A stretch of 64,000 nucleotides of DNA from Erwinia_E haradaeae_D (GCF_900698935.1 NZ_LR217715.1:868001-932000); one strand, 5' to 3'; shown: positions 9,998 through 20,158, numbered from the stretch's first letter. Translations and numbers: made by a program. Notes: a model not told the origin generated them from the sequence alone.

Positions 9998-10186
9998 TAT
10001 TCAACACCTAACAAGATTTTAATGACTATGTAATTTATAACAAACTTTAGTAGATGATATGATATTGTAATGTTCTACGATTGTAGTGTGATATCGTGCA
10101 CGTGGCGGTTGTGCTTGTTTCTTTTCTAACTTAAAAACCTGATTACATTCCATAACAATAAACTCCAGAAAGGGATTTGAAGAACT

Positions 10187-11560
10187 ATGTCTGATCATAA
10201 AATGACTCCAGTCGAGTTATATGCTAGCTGGGGCCTTGGAATAGTGTTCGCACTTCGCATGCTAGGTATGTTTATGGTCTTGCCCATTCTGACTACTTAT
10301 GGAATAGAATTAAAGGGTGCTACTGAAACATTAACAGGCATAGCTATTGGTATATACGGAATCTCACAAGCTATATTTCAGATTCCTATTGGGTTTCTTT
10401 CCGATCGCTTTGGACGAAAACCATTAATTATTAGCGGGTTGTGCCTGTTCATTATTGGTAGTGTGGTTGCTGCACTCACACAATCTATCTGGGGTGTTAT
10501 TCTCGGGCGCGCCTTACAAGGGACAGGAGCAATAGCAGCTGCAGTAATGGCTCTGTTGTCTGACCTCACACGTGAACAGAACTACACTAAAGCCATGACT
10601 TTTATCGGTATAAGTTTTGGGCTTACCTTCTCTATAGCTATAGTGCTTGGCCCAGTAATTACTCACATGTTCGGTCTACAAGAACTTTTCTGGATAATTG
10701 CTTTTCTTGCTGTATTAGCAATTTTAGTTACACTCTTTATTGTTCCATCAGCCTCAACTCACGTCCTAAATCGTGAGTCTGAACTCATCAAAAGTGATTT
10801 ACGCCACGTCATCACTGATGGTAATCTTATTAAACTGAATCTCAGTGTGCTCTGCCTACACATTTTACTAATATCTAGTTTTATTACTATACCAACGCAA
10901 TTGATACAAATAGGATTTCTCGCTCACGAGCACTGGAAAGTGTACTTATGCACCATGTTAATTGCTCTAGCCATTGCTACACCATTGCTGATCTACGCTG
11001 AAATCAAACGTCAAATGAAAAATATTTTCATATCATGTGTAGGCTTAATGCTAGGCACTGAAATACTGTTTTTGGCGACAAATAATTCTATGTGGATACT
11101 TTTAACAGGCTTAGAACTCTTTCTGATAGGTTTTAATCTAATGGAAGCCATGTTACCATCACTGGTGAGCAAAGCATCTAATGTCGGTTATAAGGGGACT
11201 GCAATGGGTGTATATACTACTAGTCAGTGTATTGGTGTCGCTATTGGAGGTGGCGCAAGCGGGTGGATACTGGGGCATATAGGTCCTCATGGCGTATTTG
11301 CATTTAATATTTCGATCACATTAGCTTGGTTTTGGATGAGTTTTCGTCTTCATGAACCTATGTATCTGAGTAGTTTACGCTTTACCCTAAAAAGCGCCAC
11401 CATAAACTCCCCCCTAGCAGCCTATCTCAAAAAAAAAGAAGGTATATTTGATGTTCTCATCTTCCCAGAAGAACACAGCATGTATATTAAAGTGGATCCT
11501 AAAGTAATAGGCCGATCTGAGATAGAGAAGTTACTATCTAGTAAAATATGTCGTGATTGA
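10187..11560 (+). CDS. yajR: MFS transporter YajR with C-terminal YAM domain
   Basis: A 457-residue protein, almost the length of E. coli YajR, with twelve transmembrane helices. The MFS motif A is clear (GFLSDRFGRKPLI, about residues 71-83), as is the N-terminal AWGLG-type start (ASWGLGIVFALRMLGMFMVLP). After about residue 390 comes the soluble ferredoxin-like YAM domain (GIFDVLIFPEEHSMYIKV). The substrate is not established; proton-driven export is assumed for the family. It keeps its E. coli position directly after cyoE. Retention of a complete drug-type efflux pump in a decaying genome suggests a housekeeping substrate. Confidence 0.93.
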   Translation: MSDHKMTPVELYASWGLGIVFALRMLGMFMVLPILTTYGIELKGATETLTGIAIGIYGISQAIFQIPIGFLSDRFGRKPLIISGLCLFIIGSVVAALTQSIWGVILGRALQGTGAIAAAVMALLSDLTREQNYTKAMTFIGISFGLTFSIAIVLGPVITHMFGLQELFWIIAFLAVLAILVTLFIVPSASTHVLNRESELIKSDLRHVITDGNLIKLNLSVLCLHILLISSFITIPTQLIQIGFLAHEHWKVYLCTMLIALAIATPLLIYAEIKRQMKNIFISCVGLMLGTEILFLATNNSMWILLTGLELFLIGFNLMEAMLPSLVSKASNVGYKGTAMGVYTTSQCIGVAIGGGASGWILGHIGPHGVFAFNISITLAWFWMSFRLHEPMYLSSLRFTLKSATINSPLAAYLKKKEGIFDVLIFPEEHSMYIKVDPKVIGRSEIEKLLSSKICRD

Positions 11561-12047
11561 CTGAACTGTTAATTATTTGTATTAAAAAATATGCGAGCAA
11601 CGGATCAAAATTTTTATTACTCTATGAAATAAAATGTGGTCATCCCTAACGCACACCAATTACCTGCGGACATCAATCCCACTAACTTAATTGTAAAAAC
11701 AAAGAAACATAAAAGTCAATACACATTAAAGCGTGTACAAATATCTATCGATCATAGACAATAAAGATCATTCTTGAATTCAGAATATATTTGATATATT
11801 ATCTGATGTGATAGCACATGATACTATAATTTCACCATACCTAGCTCGCGAATGATTCGTACCGTATAAATATACATGCATACATTATCTCTATCAGCAA
11901 ACAACCCTCGCGATCATGCCAGTGTGACTATAGATCCTATGATACACAAAACACTCAAGTACACACCACGTTGTCTTGCTATCTACATGATATTAGTCTC
12001 ACTGGGTTCATATACTTCACCATTAAAGATAAATTCAGGAGTGTTAG
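11561..12047. other. Gene-free stretch before mdh
   Basis: About 490 bp. A reading frame starting at 11876 overlaps mdh and has no ribosome site or family signature, so I leave it out. The mdh promoter should be here but no convincing -35/-10 pair stands out. Confidence 0.55.
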
Positions 12048-12986
12048 ATGAAAATTACCATCCTTGGTGCAGCAGGCGGTATTGGGCAAGCCTTGTCTTT
12101 ACTGCTTAAACTTCAGTTACCAAGAGGCAGTAAACTATCTCTATACGATGTCTCATCTTTTACCCCAGGAATTGCCGTTGATTTAAGTCATATACCCACT
12201 TCTGTGGAAATCAATGGGTTTAGTGAACAAAACGCTGCATTGGCACTTAAAGATGCTGATATAGTATGTGTCTCAGCTGGCTTTGCCAGAAAGCCAGGTA
12301 TGACTCGTTCTGACTTATTTGAGCTCAACGCAAGTATTATTTGCGAATTAATTGAGCAAGTAGCAATCACTAGCCCACAGGCCCTAATAGCAATCATTAC
12401 TAACCCTGTTAACACAACCGTTCCAATTGCTGCCGAAATTCTAAAAAAAGCGAAAGTATATAATAAAAATAAACTGTTTGGGGTAACAACCTTAGATATA
12501 ATCCGCGCTAATACTTTTGTGGCCTCATTGATCAATCGAGCTCCAGAAGACTTAAATATACCAGTGATTGGAGGTCATTCAGGTAGTACCATACTTCCTC
12601 TATTATCTCACATTAAAGGTGAAGCTCAGCTAAATAAAACACAAATTCATCATATAACAGCTGATATTCAAACTGCAGGGACAAAAGTTCTAGAAGCTAA
12701 GTCTGGCGGTGGATCTGCTACGCTTTCGATGGCATATGCAGCAGCACGTTTTTGTCTTTCTCTAGTACATGCGTTACAAGGTAAAAATAATATTATAGAA
12801 TATGCGTATGTAGAAGGTCACGGAGAATACGCTCGTTTCTTCTCGCAACCTCTACTACTAGGTCAGAACGGAATCACCACATATCTCCCGATTGGCGCCA
12901 TCAGTGAATTTGAAATGTATATGCTAGCAAATATGTTAGATCAACTCAAAAATGATATAATACTAGGAGAGGAATTTGTTAAATAA
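12048..12986 (+). CDS. mdh: Malate dehydrogenase (NAD)
   Basis: A 312-residue cytosolic enzyme oxidising malate to oxaloacetate, the same length and sequence class as E. coli Mdh. The Rossmann glycine motif is GAAGGIGQALSLLL (residues 7-20), substrate-binding arginines appear in AGFARKPGMTRSDLF, and NTFVASLINRAPEDLNIPVIGGHSG contains the catalytic His (GGHSG). CAGGAGTG precedes the start at a proper distance. It stands alone, as in E. coli. It is the only TCA-cycle gene in the window. A stem-loop about 100 bp after the stop is the likely terminator. Confidence 0.97.
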   Translation: MKITILGAAGGIGQALSLLLKLQLPRGSKLSLYDVSSFTPGIAVDLSHIPTSVEINGFSEQNAALALKDADIVCVSAGFARKPGMTRSDLFELNASIICELIEQVAITSPQALIAIITNPVNTTVPIAAEILKKAKVYNKNKLFGVTTLDIIRANTFVASLINRAPEDLNIPVIGGHSGSTILPLLSHIKGEAQLNKTQIHHITADIQTAGTKVLEAKSGGGSATLSMAYAAARFCLSLVHALQGKNNIIEYAYVEGHGEYARFFSQPLLLGQNGITTYLPIGAISEFEMYMLANMLDQLKNDIILGEEFVK

Positions 12987-13082
12987 ATCATCAGTGACTC
13001 ACACCAACTCTAAAATGCACACATCAAAAATATTTCAGTTACAAATTACTATAAATCGCTAGCTAAGACCTCTCTTTCCTCA

Positions 13083-13113
13083 CAGGATGCGGGTGATATT
13101 TTCCCGTATCCTG
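13083..13113 (+). terminator. Probable mdh terminator hairpin
   Basis: CAGGATGCGGG and CCCGTATCCTG form an 11-bp stem with one G-U wobble around a 9-nt loop, about 95 bp after mdh. The U-tract is weak (TTACTCT), so termination may be inefficient or the hairpin may protect the 3' end. It is the most GC-rich hairpin in the area. Confidence 0.6.
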
Positions 13114-13201
13114 TTACTCTAATATGCAGCGTTGTGATTATATAGTATCATTGTCTAATATAATACTCTAGTAATCTCATACTAATGAGCGGGTAAAAAC
13201 A

Positions 13202-13378
13202 ATGCATCCCTTGCTTCTAGACCTTATAGTTTGCCCTATCTGTCATAAATCCTTACTGCTCTCTCATACTCAAACAAATTGGCAACTTATCTGCCAATTT
13301 GATATGATGTCATATCCCATTCGAGAAGGCATACCAATTCTGCTTACTGATAAAGCTAGCGCGATCCCAAAAACATAA
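13202..13378 (+). CDS. ycaR: Trm112-like / UPF0434 protein YcaR
   Basis: A 58-residue protein easily missed for its size. It begins MHPLLLDLIVCPICHKSLLL and continues YPIREGIPILLTDKA, which aligns with E. coli YcaR (60 residues) from start to end. One CxxC pair (CPIC) and a later Cys (LICQ) are kept; the family has a Trm112-like zinc-ribbon fold. Its cellular role is not established. It lies 8 bp upstream of kdsB, as in E. coli, so the two are surely co-transcribed. The neighbours msbA, lpxK and ycaQ that precede it in E. coli are missing here; msbA-lpxK is 43 kb away. Confidence 0.9.
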   Translation: MHPLLLDLIVCPICHKSLLLSHTQTNWQLICQFDMMSYPIREGIPILLTDKASAIPKT

Positions 13379-13386
13379 GGATTTTT

Positions 13387-14136
13387 ATGCAGTTTATTGT
13401 AATTATTCCAGCCCGTTTTTCTTCTCAAAGAATGCCAGGAAAACCCTTATCGTATTTACATGGTAAGCCAATGATTTTACATGTTGCAGAAAAGGCTTTT
13501 AAGTCTGGTGCTCAGAAAGTCATTGTGGCAACCGATCATGCTGATATAGCACATGTTATGAATGCCTATAACATAGAAGTCTGTATGACACGACAGGATC
13601 ATCAATCTGGAACTGAACGCTTGGCGGAAGTGATTGATATATATCAGTATGCTGACGATACAATTATTGTAAATGTACAAGGTGATGAACCCATGGTGCC
13701 TCCAGTCATCATACGCCAGGCGGCAGAAAATCTTTCTATATACAACGTCAATGTGGCTACATTAGCGACACCAATAATCTCTGCACAAGCATTACAAAAC
13801 CATAATATAGTCAAAGTAATACGCAATATACAGGGGTATGCTATTTATTTTTCTCGTGCGATGATTCCATGGATTTACGACAAAAATCCTATAAATATGT
13901 CTGGCGAAGATAATCCATCTCTACGCCATATTGGTATATATAGTTATTATGCTGGATTTATTCGTCGCTATGCTAAGTGGAAGACAAGTTGTTTAGAACA
14001 ATATGAACGTCTAGAGCAATTACGAATATTATGGTATGGAGAAAAAATACATGTTGATATTGCGAAAGTGTGCCCTGAGGTATCTGTGGATACAATAGAA
14101 GATCTCACTTATCTTAATAAGCAATGTAAGAAATAA
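13387..14136 (+). CDS. kdsB: CMP-Kdo synthetase (3-deoxy-manno-octulosonate cytidylyltransferase)
   Basis: A 249-residue cytosolic enzyme that activates Kdo with CTP for the LPS inner core. The nucleotide-binding start IIPARFSSQRMPGKPL, DHQSGTERLAEV, NVQGDEPMVPP and HIGIYSYYAGFIRRY are all conserved, and EQLRILWYGEKIHV near the end fixes the identity. AAGGATTTTT precedes the ATG. It is the second gene of the ycaR-kdsB pair. With lpxK, msbA, waaC, waaF and lptFG in the window it implies an LPS with at least Kdo and heptose. An AT-only palindrome at 14156-14171 lies just after the stop. Confidence 0.97.
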   Translation: MQFIVIIPARFSSQRMPGKPLSYLHGKPMILHVAEKAFKSGAQKVIVATDHADIAHVMNAYNIEVCMTRQDHQSGTERLAEVIDIYQYADDTIIVNVQGDEPMVPPVIIRQAAENLSIYNVNVATLATPIISAQALQNHNIVKVIRNIQGYAIYFSRAMIPWIYDKNPINMSGEDNPSLRHIGIYSYYAGFIRRYAKWKTSCLEQYERLEQLRILWYGEKIHVDIAKVCPEVSVDTIEDLTYLNKQCKK

Positions 14137-14627
14137 ACACTTGCGATAATAAATATTATTTATATAAATAAACATATTATTGATCGTATTACAATTCAAT
14201 ATATAGAATATTTTTCATCTACAAAGCGGAATGATATTGATACATGCATCTATCGCTTACCATGCTCCCAACAACACGTTACAAGCAGGAAAATAAAAAA
14301 TAAACTTTATGAACAGACTTTATCTCTATCATTTCCTATTTTTATGTACTAGTAAGCAACATTGCTTGGTATAAGTATACAGACATTATATGTTCCTCAG
14401 AAAGCATCAGGCTTAATATTTACCTTATTTTACAACAGGATAACTCTCATATATCCATAATGATTAATATTGACAATACCGTGTTACATCCTGTCCTTTC
14501 TCATAATATACAGAGTATTAAGAAAATTCCTTAAAACGAACACCTCCTTGTGATAAATCCTCCAACTATCATTAGAATCACACTATATAGACATATTTCT
14601 ACTTATTTTGGATGTGTATAGATATAA
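14137..14627. other. Gene-free stretch between kdsB and zinc-ribbon gene
   Basis: About 490 bp between convergent genes. The only structure seen is the 16-bp AT palindrome at 14156-14171. No coding remnant is recognisable. Confidence 0.55.
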
Positions 14628-14846
14628 CTATTGGTATTGCCGACCTAATCTTTGCTTCATTTCTCTCTGGTATTTATTGTAATCATCTCCACATTCTGCT
14701 GAGCAGAATGCAGTATCTACTACAATTGCCTCCTCCTTACACCAAATGCATTTCCCATTAGGGCTTTGTAGGCTTTTTTCTCGGGAGGATAGCGCTGCTT
14801 TGATAATATCCTGCTCGCGCTTTTGAGCTAAATCTGCTTCATCCAT
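14628..14846 (-). CDS. Small TraR/DksA-like zinc-ribbon protein of phage type
   Basis: A 72-residue protein. The start is the ATG at 14846, 6 nt after an AGGAG site. The first part, MDEADLAQKREQDIIKAAL, resembles the N-terminus of the small TraR-like proteins of P2-type phages. The rest carries a four-cysteine zinc site: CIWC, then FCSAEC about 18 residues later. TraR-like proteins act on RNA polymerase, but here the zinc part looks more like a treble-clef ribbon than the DksA finger, so no function is claimed. It stands alone between gene-free stretches, with no other phage gene near. Its good ribosome site and intact cysteines argue that it is a live gene. Confidence 0.7.
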   Translation of the reverse strand: MDEADLAQKREQDIIKAALSSREKSLQSPNGKCIWCKEEAIVVDTAFCSAECGDDYNKYQREMKQRLGRQYQ

Positions 14847-15532
14847 TATCAACTCCTATATCAATTTACGTATTAGGATTGTCGTTTGTTCCTACAACAT
14901 TCCTGAGATGCACGGTATTATAACCTAATATGCACAAAACATATTCTGTGTACATGAAATAAGGTTAAGTGTTTTTCGTTAACGTAAGAAAATACAGTAG
15001 ATAATCCTCTACATAAAATCAGGTGAAATATTTAACTACATTAGGATTTGAAAACATAAATACACTGAATTAAAATCATGGTATAAAGGAGTGATCATAC
15101 AACAAAACCTAACCTCATTCTCTGTATGATAATTTAAAATATGTATCTAATCAGATAGCTTAGTCCCTACAACTTATAAACAGCTGTGCTAGGTAAAGAC
15201 AACTAACTCTAGTAAACCTTAGACATATTACGACATCACCTGTAGAGATGCCAATGAGACTCGCTACTATATAAAATATTTCTATCTTTTAGGAAGGCTT
15301 CGCCATATAACAAACTTTTACACAAGATAAAACTAGAAATACATACGAAATATTGACTAAAGTGTCTTGTTATACTACATACTATTTGTATTTGTACACA
15401 ATTCATGCATTATTTATATTAGGATGGATAAATAGGTTATCAATTTTATACTAATACATAACCCCTTGAAGATACAGACTACCATCACTTACACTGATTG
15501 CTTTTTTAATATTGATTGAGATCATATCATCT
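14847..15532. other. Gene-free stretch upstream of suhB
   Basis: About 690 bp between divergent genes. Promoters for the zinc-ribbon gene and suhB must lie here but none is convincing. No gene remnant or long hairpin was seen. Confidence 0.5.
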
Positions 15533-16315
15533 ATGCACCCAATGCTCAATATTGCCATCCGTGCTGTACGCCAAGCCGGAAATATTATGACGAAATACTA
15601 CGAAAAAATAGATTCAATTGAGTGTCAGCAGAAAGATTATCACGATCTTGCTGCGTATGTTGAACAAGAAACAAGATACCAGATGATTGCAATCATCTTA
15701 AAGTCTTACCCACAACATACCATTCTTACAGAAGACAATTACACGATACATACCGGGGATAAGCATGTACAATGGATTATAAATGCTTTAGATGGCAGCC
15801 TCAATTACATTAAACGTTTACCGCATTTTAGCATTTCTATTGCAATAAGAATTAAAGGACGCAGTGAGATTGCAGTAGTATATGACCCAATGCGTAATGA
15901 ACTTTTTCGTGCTTGGCGTGGTCATGGCACTCAATTAAATGGTTATCGCCTACGTGGAGGAGTGGTTCGTGATCTAGAGAAAGCAGTGCTAGCGACTAGC
16001 TTCTCTTTTAAAATTCATCCACATACTACACCTAATCTTAAAATAATTGAAAAACTTTTTTCTCAATGCGCTGATTTTAGACGTAGTGGATCAGTAGCGC
16101 TGGATCTTGCCTACATAGCTTCTGGTCGAATAGATGGATATCTTGCAATTAACCTGAAACCATGTGATTTTGCTGCCGGCGAGCTGTTGATTCGAGAAGC
16201 TGGTGGGCTAGTAACTGACTTAACTGGTTCGCATGAATATTTTTGTTCTGGAAGTTTTGTCTCTGGTAATGCACGCATTGTAAAAGCGCTCTTAACACAC
16301 ATACGTTTTCGATAA
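15533..16315 (+). CDS. suhB: SuhB: IMPase-fold protein with degenerate active site
   Basis: A 260-residue relative of E. coli SuhB, colinear with it, starting MHPMLNIAIRAVRQAGN at 15533. E. coli SuhB is an inositol monophosphatase that also joins the Nus complex in rRNA transcription antitermination and ribosome maturation. Here the hallmark WxxDPLDGT reads WIINALDGS: metal ligand Asp84 is Asn, Pro85 is Ala and Thr89 is Ser. The upstream motif has Thr41 to Ala and Asp44 to Glu, and Trp211 is Cys. Glu67, Asp87, Lys34 and Asp212 remain. The rest of the fold (RIKGRSEIAVVYDPMRNELF, FAAGELLIREAGG) is well kept. I infer weak or lost phosphatase activity with selection for the antitermination role. 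It is a single gene. Confidence 0.93.
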   Translation: MHPMLNIAIRAVRQAGNIMTKYYEKIDSIECQQKDYHDLAAYVEQETRYQMIAIILKSYPQHTILTEDNYTIHTGDKHVQWIINALDGSLNYIKRLPHFSISIAIRIKGRSEIAVVYDPMRNELFRAWRGHGTQLNGYRLRGGVVRDLEKAVLATSFSFKIHPHTTPNLKIIEKLFSQCADFRRSGSVALDLAYIASGRIDGYLAINLKPCDFAAGELLIREAGGLVTDLTGSHEYFCSGSFVSGNARIVKALLTHIRFR

Positions 16316-16913
16316 TTAAAATATATATACTACTGTTGGGGTGAACCTTTCTATATCATTGTATTTTTTATCCATTCATTGTTTTAAAAAAGATACGCAT
16401 TCTATGCAAAAGAAACTGTAAGCTCAATCACTCTGGTGATTAGATGAGAAGCTTTATTAGAACTTTATAGATGATGACAAAATCAAGAGGTCTTTGCAAT
16501 ACACTCTAAATCAGAAAAGTTATAATATTCAACCCATAAAAACCACTCGTATGATTGATGCTACTATATATATTTAATATGCTGCTGCTTTTCTCATACA
16601 CCTCTTTGATTACAAAATCACGTCTATAAATATACTATATCAACCCATCATCTTAGCGTACCTTGTACATCTAACATATATGTATCCAGCCAGAGCGTGT
16701 TATTATATTTTTTCTATTTCTTTGAGTAATACGAAAAAATAAAGCAAAATGGGATTTTTCTTAACTTCCATCCAATATTGCAGTATAATACATGAATCCA
16801 TTATTCAATCAATCTATCAGAGATAGATATAGCATTTTTATGCTAATGTAAAATTGTTGTCTTTATCATTACAAAAAAAAATAAATTTTTGTACAGTGCT
16901 TCCATGATACACT
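16316..16913. other. Gene-free stretch between suhB and queC
   Basis: About 600 bp between convergent genes. No terminator hairpin and no coding remnant were seen. Confidence 0.5.
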
Positions 16914-17615
16914 CTATAATATATTTTGTTTAGTATATAATGTTTTTTGCACAATACTTTTATTACTCAAATATTCCCTAAGCCCTCTATTACGCAAATG
17001 ACAGGCATTACAACTCCTACACCCATAACTCTTAATCCCATTATAACAGGTCATAGTTTCCTCAATGACAAATTCTAGCATACCGAACATGTCTGCTAAT
17101 GCCCAAATTTCAGCTTTAGTTAACCGCATCAATGGAGTTTTTAAAATTAATGTCGTTTCCATTCCTAGTGATATAGCTTGGTTCATAGCTATTATAAACT
17201 CCTTACGACAATCTGGATATCCTGAAAAATCTGTTTCACATACCCCTGTAATCACTGTTTTTGCCTGTAACTGATAAGCATATATTGAAGCTAGTGTTAA
17301 AAATAATATATTGCGACCAGGTACAAAAGTAATAGGTATACGAATATCTGATAGCGCACCAGATGCAGGAACTGCTATATTTTCTCTAGTCAAACAAGAA
17401 GCAGAAAGATCATTTAACATCGAGAGATTAATAATTTTGTGTGAATGAACTCCTAATTTTTTCACAATATCTCGCGCTATGTCTATCTCATAACTATGTC
17501 GTTGCCCATAATCAAAAGTAATACAATGAACAAATTCATATTCTTGGATAGCCTGTATAAGGCATATTGTTGAATCTTGTCCACCACTAAAAACCACTAC
17601 AGTGGCTTGCATCAT
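16914..17615 (-). CDS. queC: 7-cyano-7-deazaguanine synthase
   Basis: A 233-residue enzyme that makes preQ0 from 7-carboxy-7-deazaguanine, ammonia and ATP in queuosine tRNA modification. The ATP-pyrophosphatase P-loop is VVFSGGQDSTICL at residues 7-19, GQRHSYEI follows, and VPGRNILFLTLAS is in the middle. The C-terminal zinc site has four Cys in the stretch CYNGIKSYGCRSCNACHLR. AAGGA sits 7 nt before the ATG at 17615. The gene is solitary; partners queD, queE and queF are not in the window. Keeping it implies that the queuosine pathway is still used. Confidence 0.95.
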   Translation of the reverse strand: MMQATVVVFSGGQDSTICLIQAIQEYEFVHCITFDYGQRHSYEIDIARDIVKKLGVHSHKIINLSMLNDLSASCLTRENIAVPASGALSDIRIPITFVPGRNILFLTLASIYAYQLQAKTVITGVCETDFSGYPDCRKEFIIAMNQAISLGMETTLILKTPLMRLTKAEIWALADMFGMLEFVIEETMTCYNGIKSYGCRSCNACHLRNRGLREYLSNKSIVQKTLYTKQNIL

Positions 17616-18715
17616 GCGTACATCCTTAATGAATAATCTTTATTATGACAGATAGTAGCAAAACTTTTCATCTTGAAAAAAAATTACATATGTGACTATT
17701 TTAGGTGCAGCTCGTGTCTAATTTGAATATTTTATACTAAGTTTACGACTAGACGTAGACACTAACTAACACTGACTAATAAAAATACTGTAATCTATCA
17801 CTATACTTATCTGAAGTAATACAACGTGTAGAGAGTCTAATTTATAAGATTGAAAGTATAAGTAATATATTATCCATAAATCTTTCTCTATATGTAATAT
17901 ATTCTGTCTTGTCTACAAAAAAATATGGTTATAGGCATTCTATAAAAGTCGCGATACAACTTGTTAAAACTTAATAATACAAAAGTGGTTTACTCATGTA
18001 ATACACTAACATGTTTCAGATTTCTATATGAAAATTTTTAACATGAGCATGTATATGAATAAAACATATCCCAAAAAAATCCTGTACAATATCTATTGTA
18101 TGATCATTGATCAAAAAAATAATATTTTTAAATGATTCATATGCAATATATACCTATTATTCTACGTAAGATGAGTTTTCTTATATGAGGAGCTGTCGTA
18201 ACTTACACTAGCTGCATATCCAAAGGTATATGACAAATAATGCCATCGATCATTTAAAATTCTAAAAAAATTACATTAACATACTAGGAAAAATTTAATT
18301 TAGGTAAGATCTACATCAAAAACTCTATAACTCACGGAAACCATATCGATATACTCAATATCAACATGTGGTAAAAACATTAACTATAACTACAGCTATT
18401 TATAGCTCACATTCACGAAAAAAACCTATTTATTGTAATCTAAAGGAGATACATATCACATACAGCGCCGCTATAAGTATAATGTGAATATGCATTAACA
18501 TGTTAGAAATTCACTCAACATTAACATAAAACATCTTCATGTTCTGCTATTCAATAAATAAATTGAATGATTCTGAATGACACATTTAGTTTTCTCATCG
18601 CTTCACCAATATCACCATATTTATATATTGATGGAAATAAAATCCCGATATATCTAGCTTATTTTTAACACATAACGCTATCACTACTTTATAAAATCAC
18701 TAGAGAAGCACCTTA
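17616..18715. other. Gene-free stretch upstream of degP
   Basis: About 1.1 kb between divergent queC and degP. E. coli degP has a sigma-E promoter, but no GAACTT/TCTGA pair at the right spacing was found near 18716. No coding remnant was recognised. Confidence 0.5.
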
Positions 18716-20158
18716 ATGAAAAGAAATATTTTACTATTTAACGCATTAGCACTTAGTTTAAGTTTTAACCTAGCACTTCCTTCCTTGTCCTTCGCTTCTT
18801 CTGAAGAACCATATCGTCCTTTGAGCTCATCGCAACTTACTAGTCTAGCACCTATGCTAGAAACAGTAATGCCATCAGTAGTGAGTATTAATGTTGAAGG
18901 CTTAGTCCCGCACAGAATAGAACAATTTCCACAATTTCCACCATTTTTTAGCCAATCCCCATTGTGTCAAGAAGGCTCTCCCTTCCTGGGATCACCATTA
19001 TGTCAAGGCAATGGATCTAATGATAATTATGGAATAGAAAACCCACAGCAAAAATTCCGTGCTCTAGGTTCAGGTGTAATTATTGATGCCATCAAAGGCT
19101 ATGTAGTCACGAATAATCATGTGGTAGATAATGCAACTAAAATTCAAGTACAACTAAGTGACGGAGGAAAATATGATGCTAAAATCATTGGTAAAGACCC
19201 CCGTTCTGATATTGCTTTAATTCAGATATTAGAAGCTAACAATTTAATAGCCATTAAAATAGCAGACTCCGAAAATCTTCGCGTTGGTGATTATACTGTA
19301 GCTATTGGAAATCCTTACGGTCTTGGTGAAACTGTTACTTCAGGAATTATTTCTGCGTTAGGACGTAGTGGACTCAATATCGAAAACTATGAAAATTTCA
19401 TACAAACTGATGCAGCAATAAATCGCGGAAATTCAGGTGGAGCGTTAGTTAACCTACATGGAGAATTAATTGGAATTAACACTGCAATTTTAGCACCAGA
19501 TGGAGGAAATATTGGTATTGGATTTGCTATTCCCTCCAACATGGTAAAAAATTTATGTTATCAGATGATTTCTTATGGTCAAGTCAAACGGGGGGAATTA
19601 GGGATTATTGGCACTGAACTAAATTCTGAGCTTGCTAAAGCAATAAAAGTTAATGTACAAAGAGGTGCTTTTGTAAGTCAGGTATTGCCTCAGTCTTCAG
19701 CAGCGCGAGCAGGAATTCATGCAGGAGATGTAATTATATCAATCAACAATAAACTAATTGCTAGCTTCTCAGCTCTGCGCGCTCAGATTAGCTCTCTTCC
19801 CGTAGGAACGAAAATGACGCTTGGATTAATCCGAGATGGAAAACCCATGGACATACATCTAGCATTACAACAAAGTAATACAGAAAAAGTAGATTCCGGT
19901 AGTATTTATAGTGGCATTGAAGGTGCAGATCTTAAGAATTATGACGCTCATGGTATTAAAGGCGTTAAAGTAGAAAACCTTAAATCAGGTTCAGCAGCAG
20001 CACGAATTGGGCTAAAAAAAGATGATGTTATTATTGGAGTAAATCAACAGCCCATTACACATTTAGGTGAGCTACGAAAAGTCCTTGAAAATAAACCCGT
20101 AGTATTAGCGCTGAATATTAAACGTGGTGATAACTCTATTTATCTGCTGATGCAATAA
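18716..20158 (+). CDS. degP: Periplasmic serine endoprotease/chaperone DegP (HtrA)
   Basis: A 480-residue periplasmic protease-chaperone that clears misfolded outer-membrane proteins. A signal peptide covers about residues 1-27 and ends SLSFAS. The LA loop with CQEGSPF and CQG distinguishes DegP from DegQ. The catalytic triad is present: His in NNHVVD, Asp in RSDIAL, Ser in GNSGGAL. Two PDZ domains follow (about residues 285-380 and 395-480), and the protein ends IYLLMQ as in E. coli. The gene is monocistronic. Retention of DegP fits an organism that still inserts proteins and LPS into an outer membrane. Confidence 0.97.
   Translation: MKRNILLFNALALSLSFNLALPSLSFASSEEPYRPLSSSQLTSLAPMLETVMPSVVSINVEGLVPHRIEQFPQFPPFFSQSPLCQEGSPFLGSPLCQGNGSNDNYGIENPQQKFRALGSGVIIDAIKGYVVTNNHVVDNATKIQVQLSDGGKYDAKIIGKDPRSDIALIQILEANNLIAIKIADSENLRVGDYTVAIGNPYGLGETVTSGIISALGRSGLNIENYENFIQTDAAINRGNSGGALVNLHGELIGINTAILAPDGGNIGIGFAIPSNMVKNLCYQMISYGQVKRGELGIIGTELNSELAKAIKVNVQRGAFVSQVLPQSSAARAGIHAGDVIISINNKLIASFSALRAQISSLPVGTKMTLGLIRDGKPMDIHLALQQSNTEKVDSGSIYSGIEGADLKNYDAHGIKGVKVENLKSGSAAARIGLKKDDVIIGVNQQPITHLGELRKVLENKPVVLALNIKRGDNSIYLLMQ

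Noticed and set aside
11876..12109. 77-codon frame overlapping the mdh start
   Set aside because: Runs into mdh out of frame; no ribosome site or similarity.
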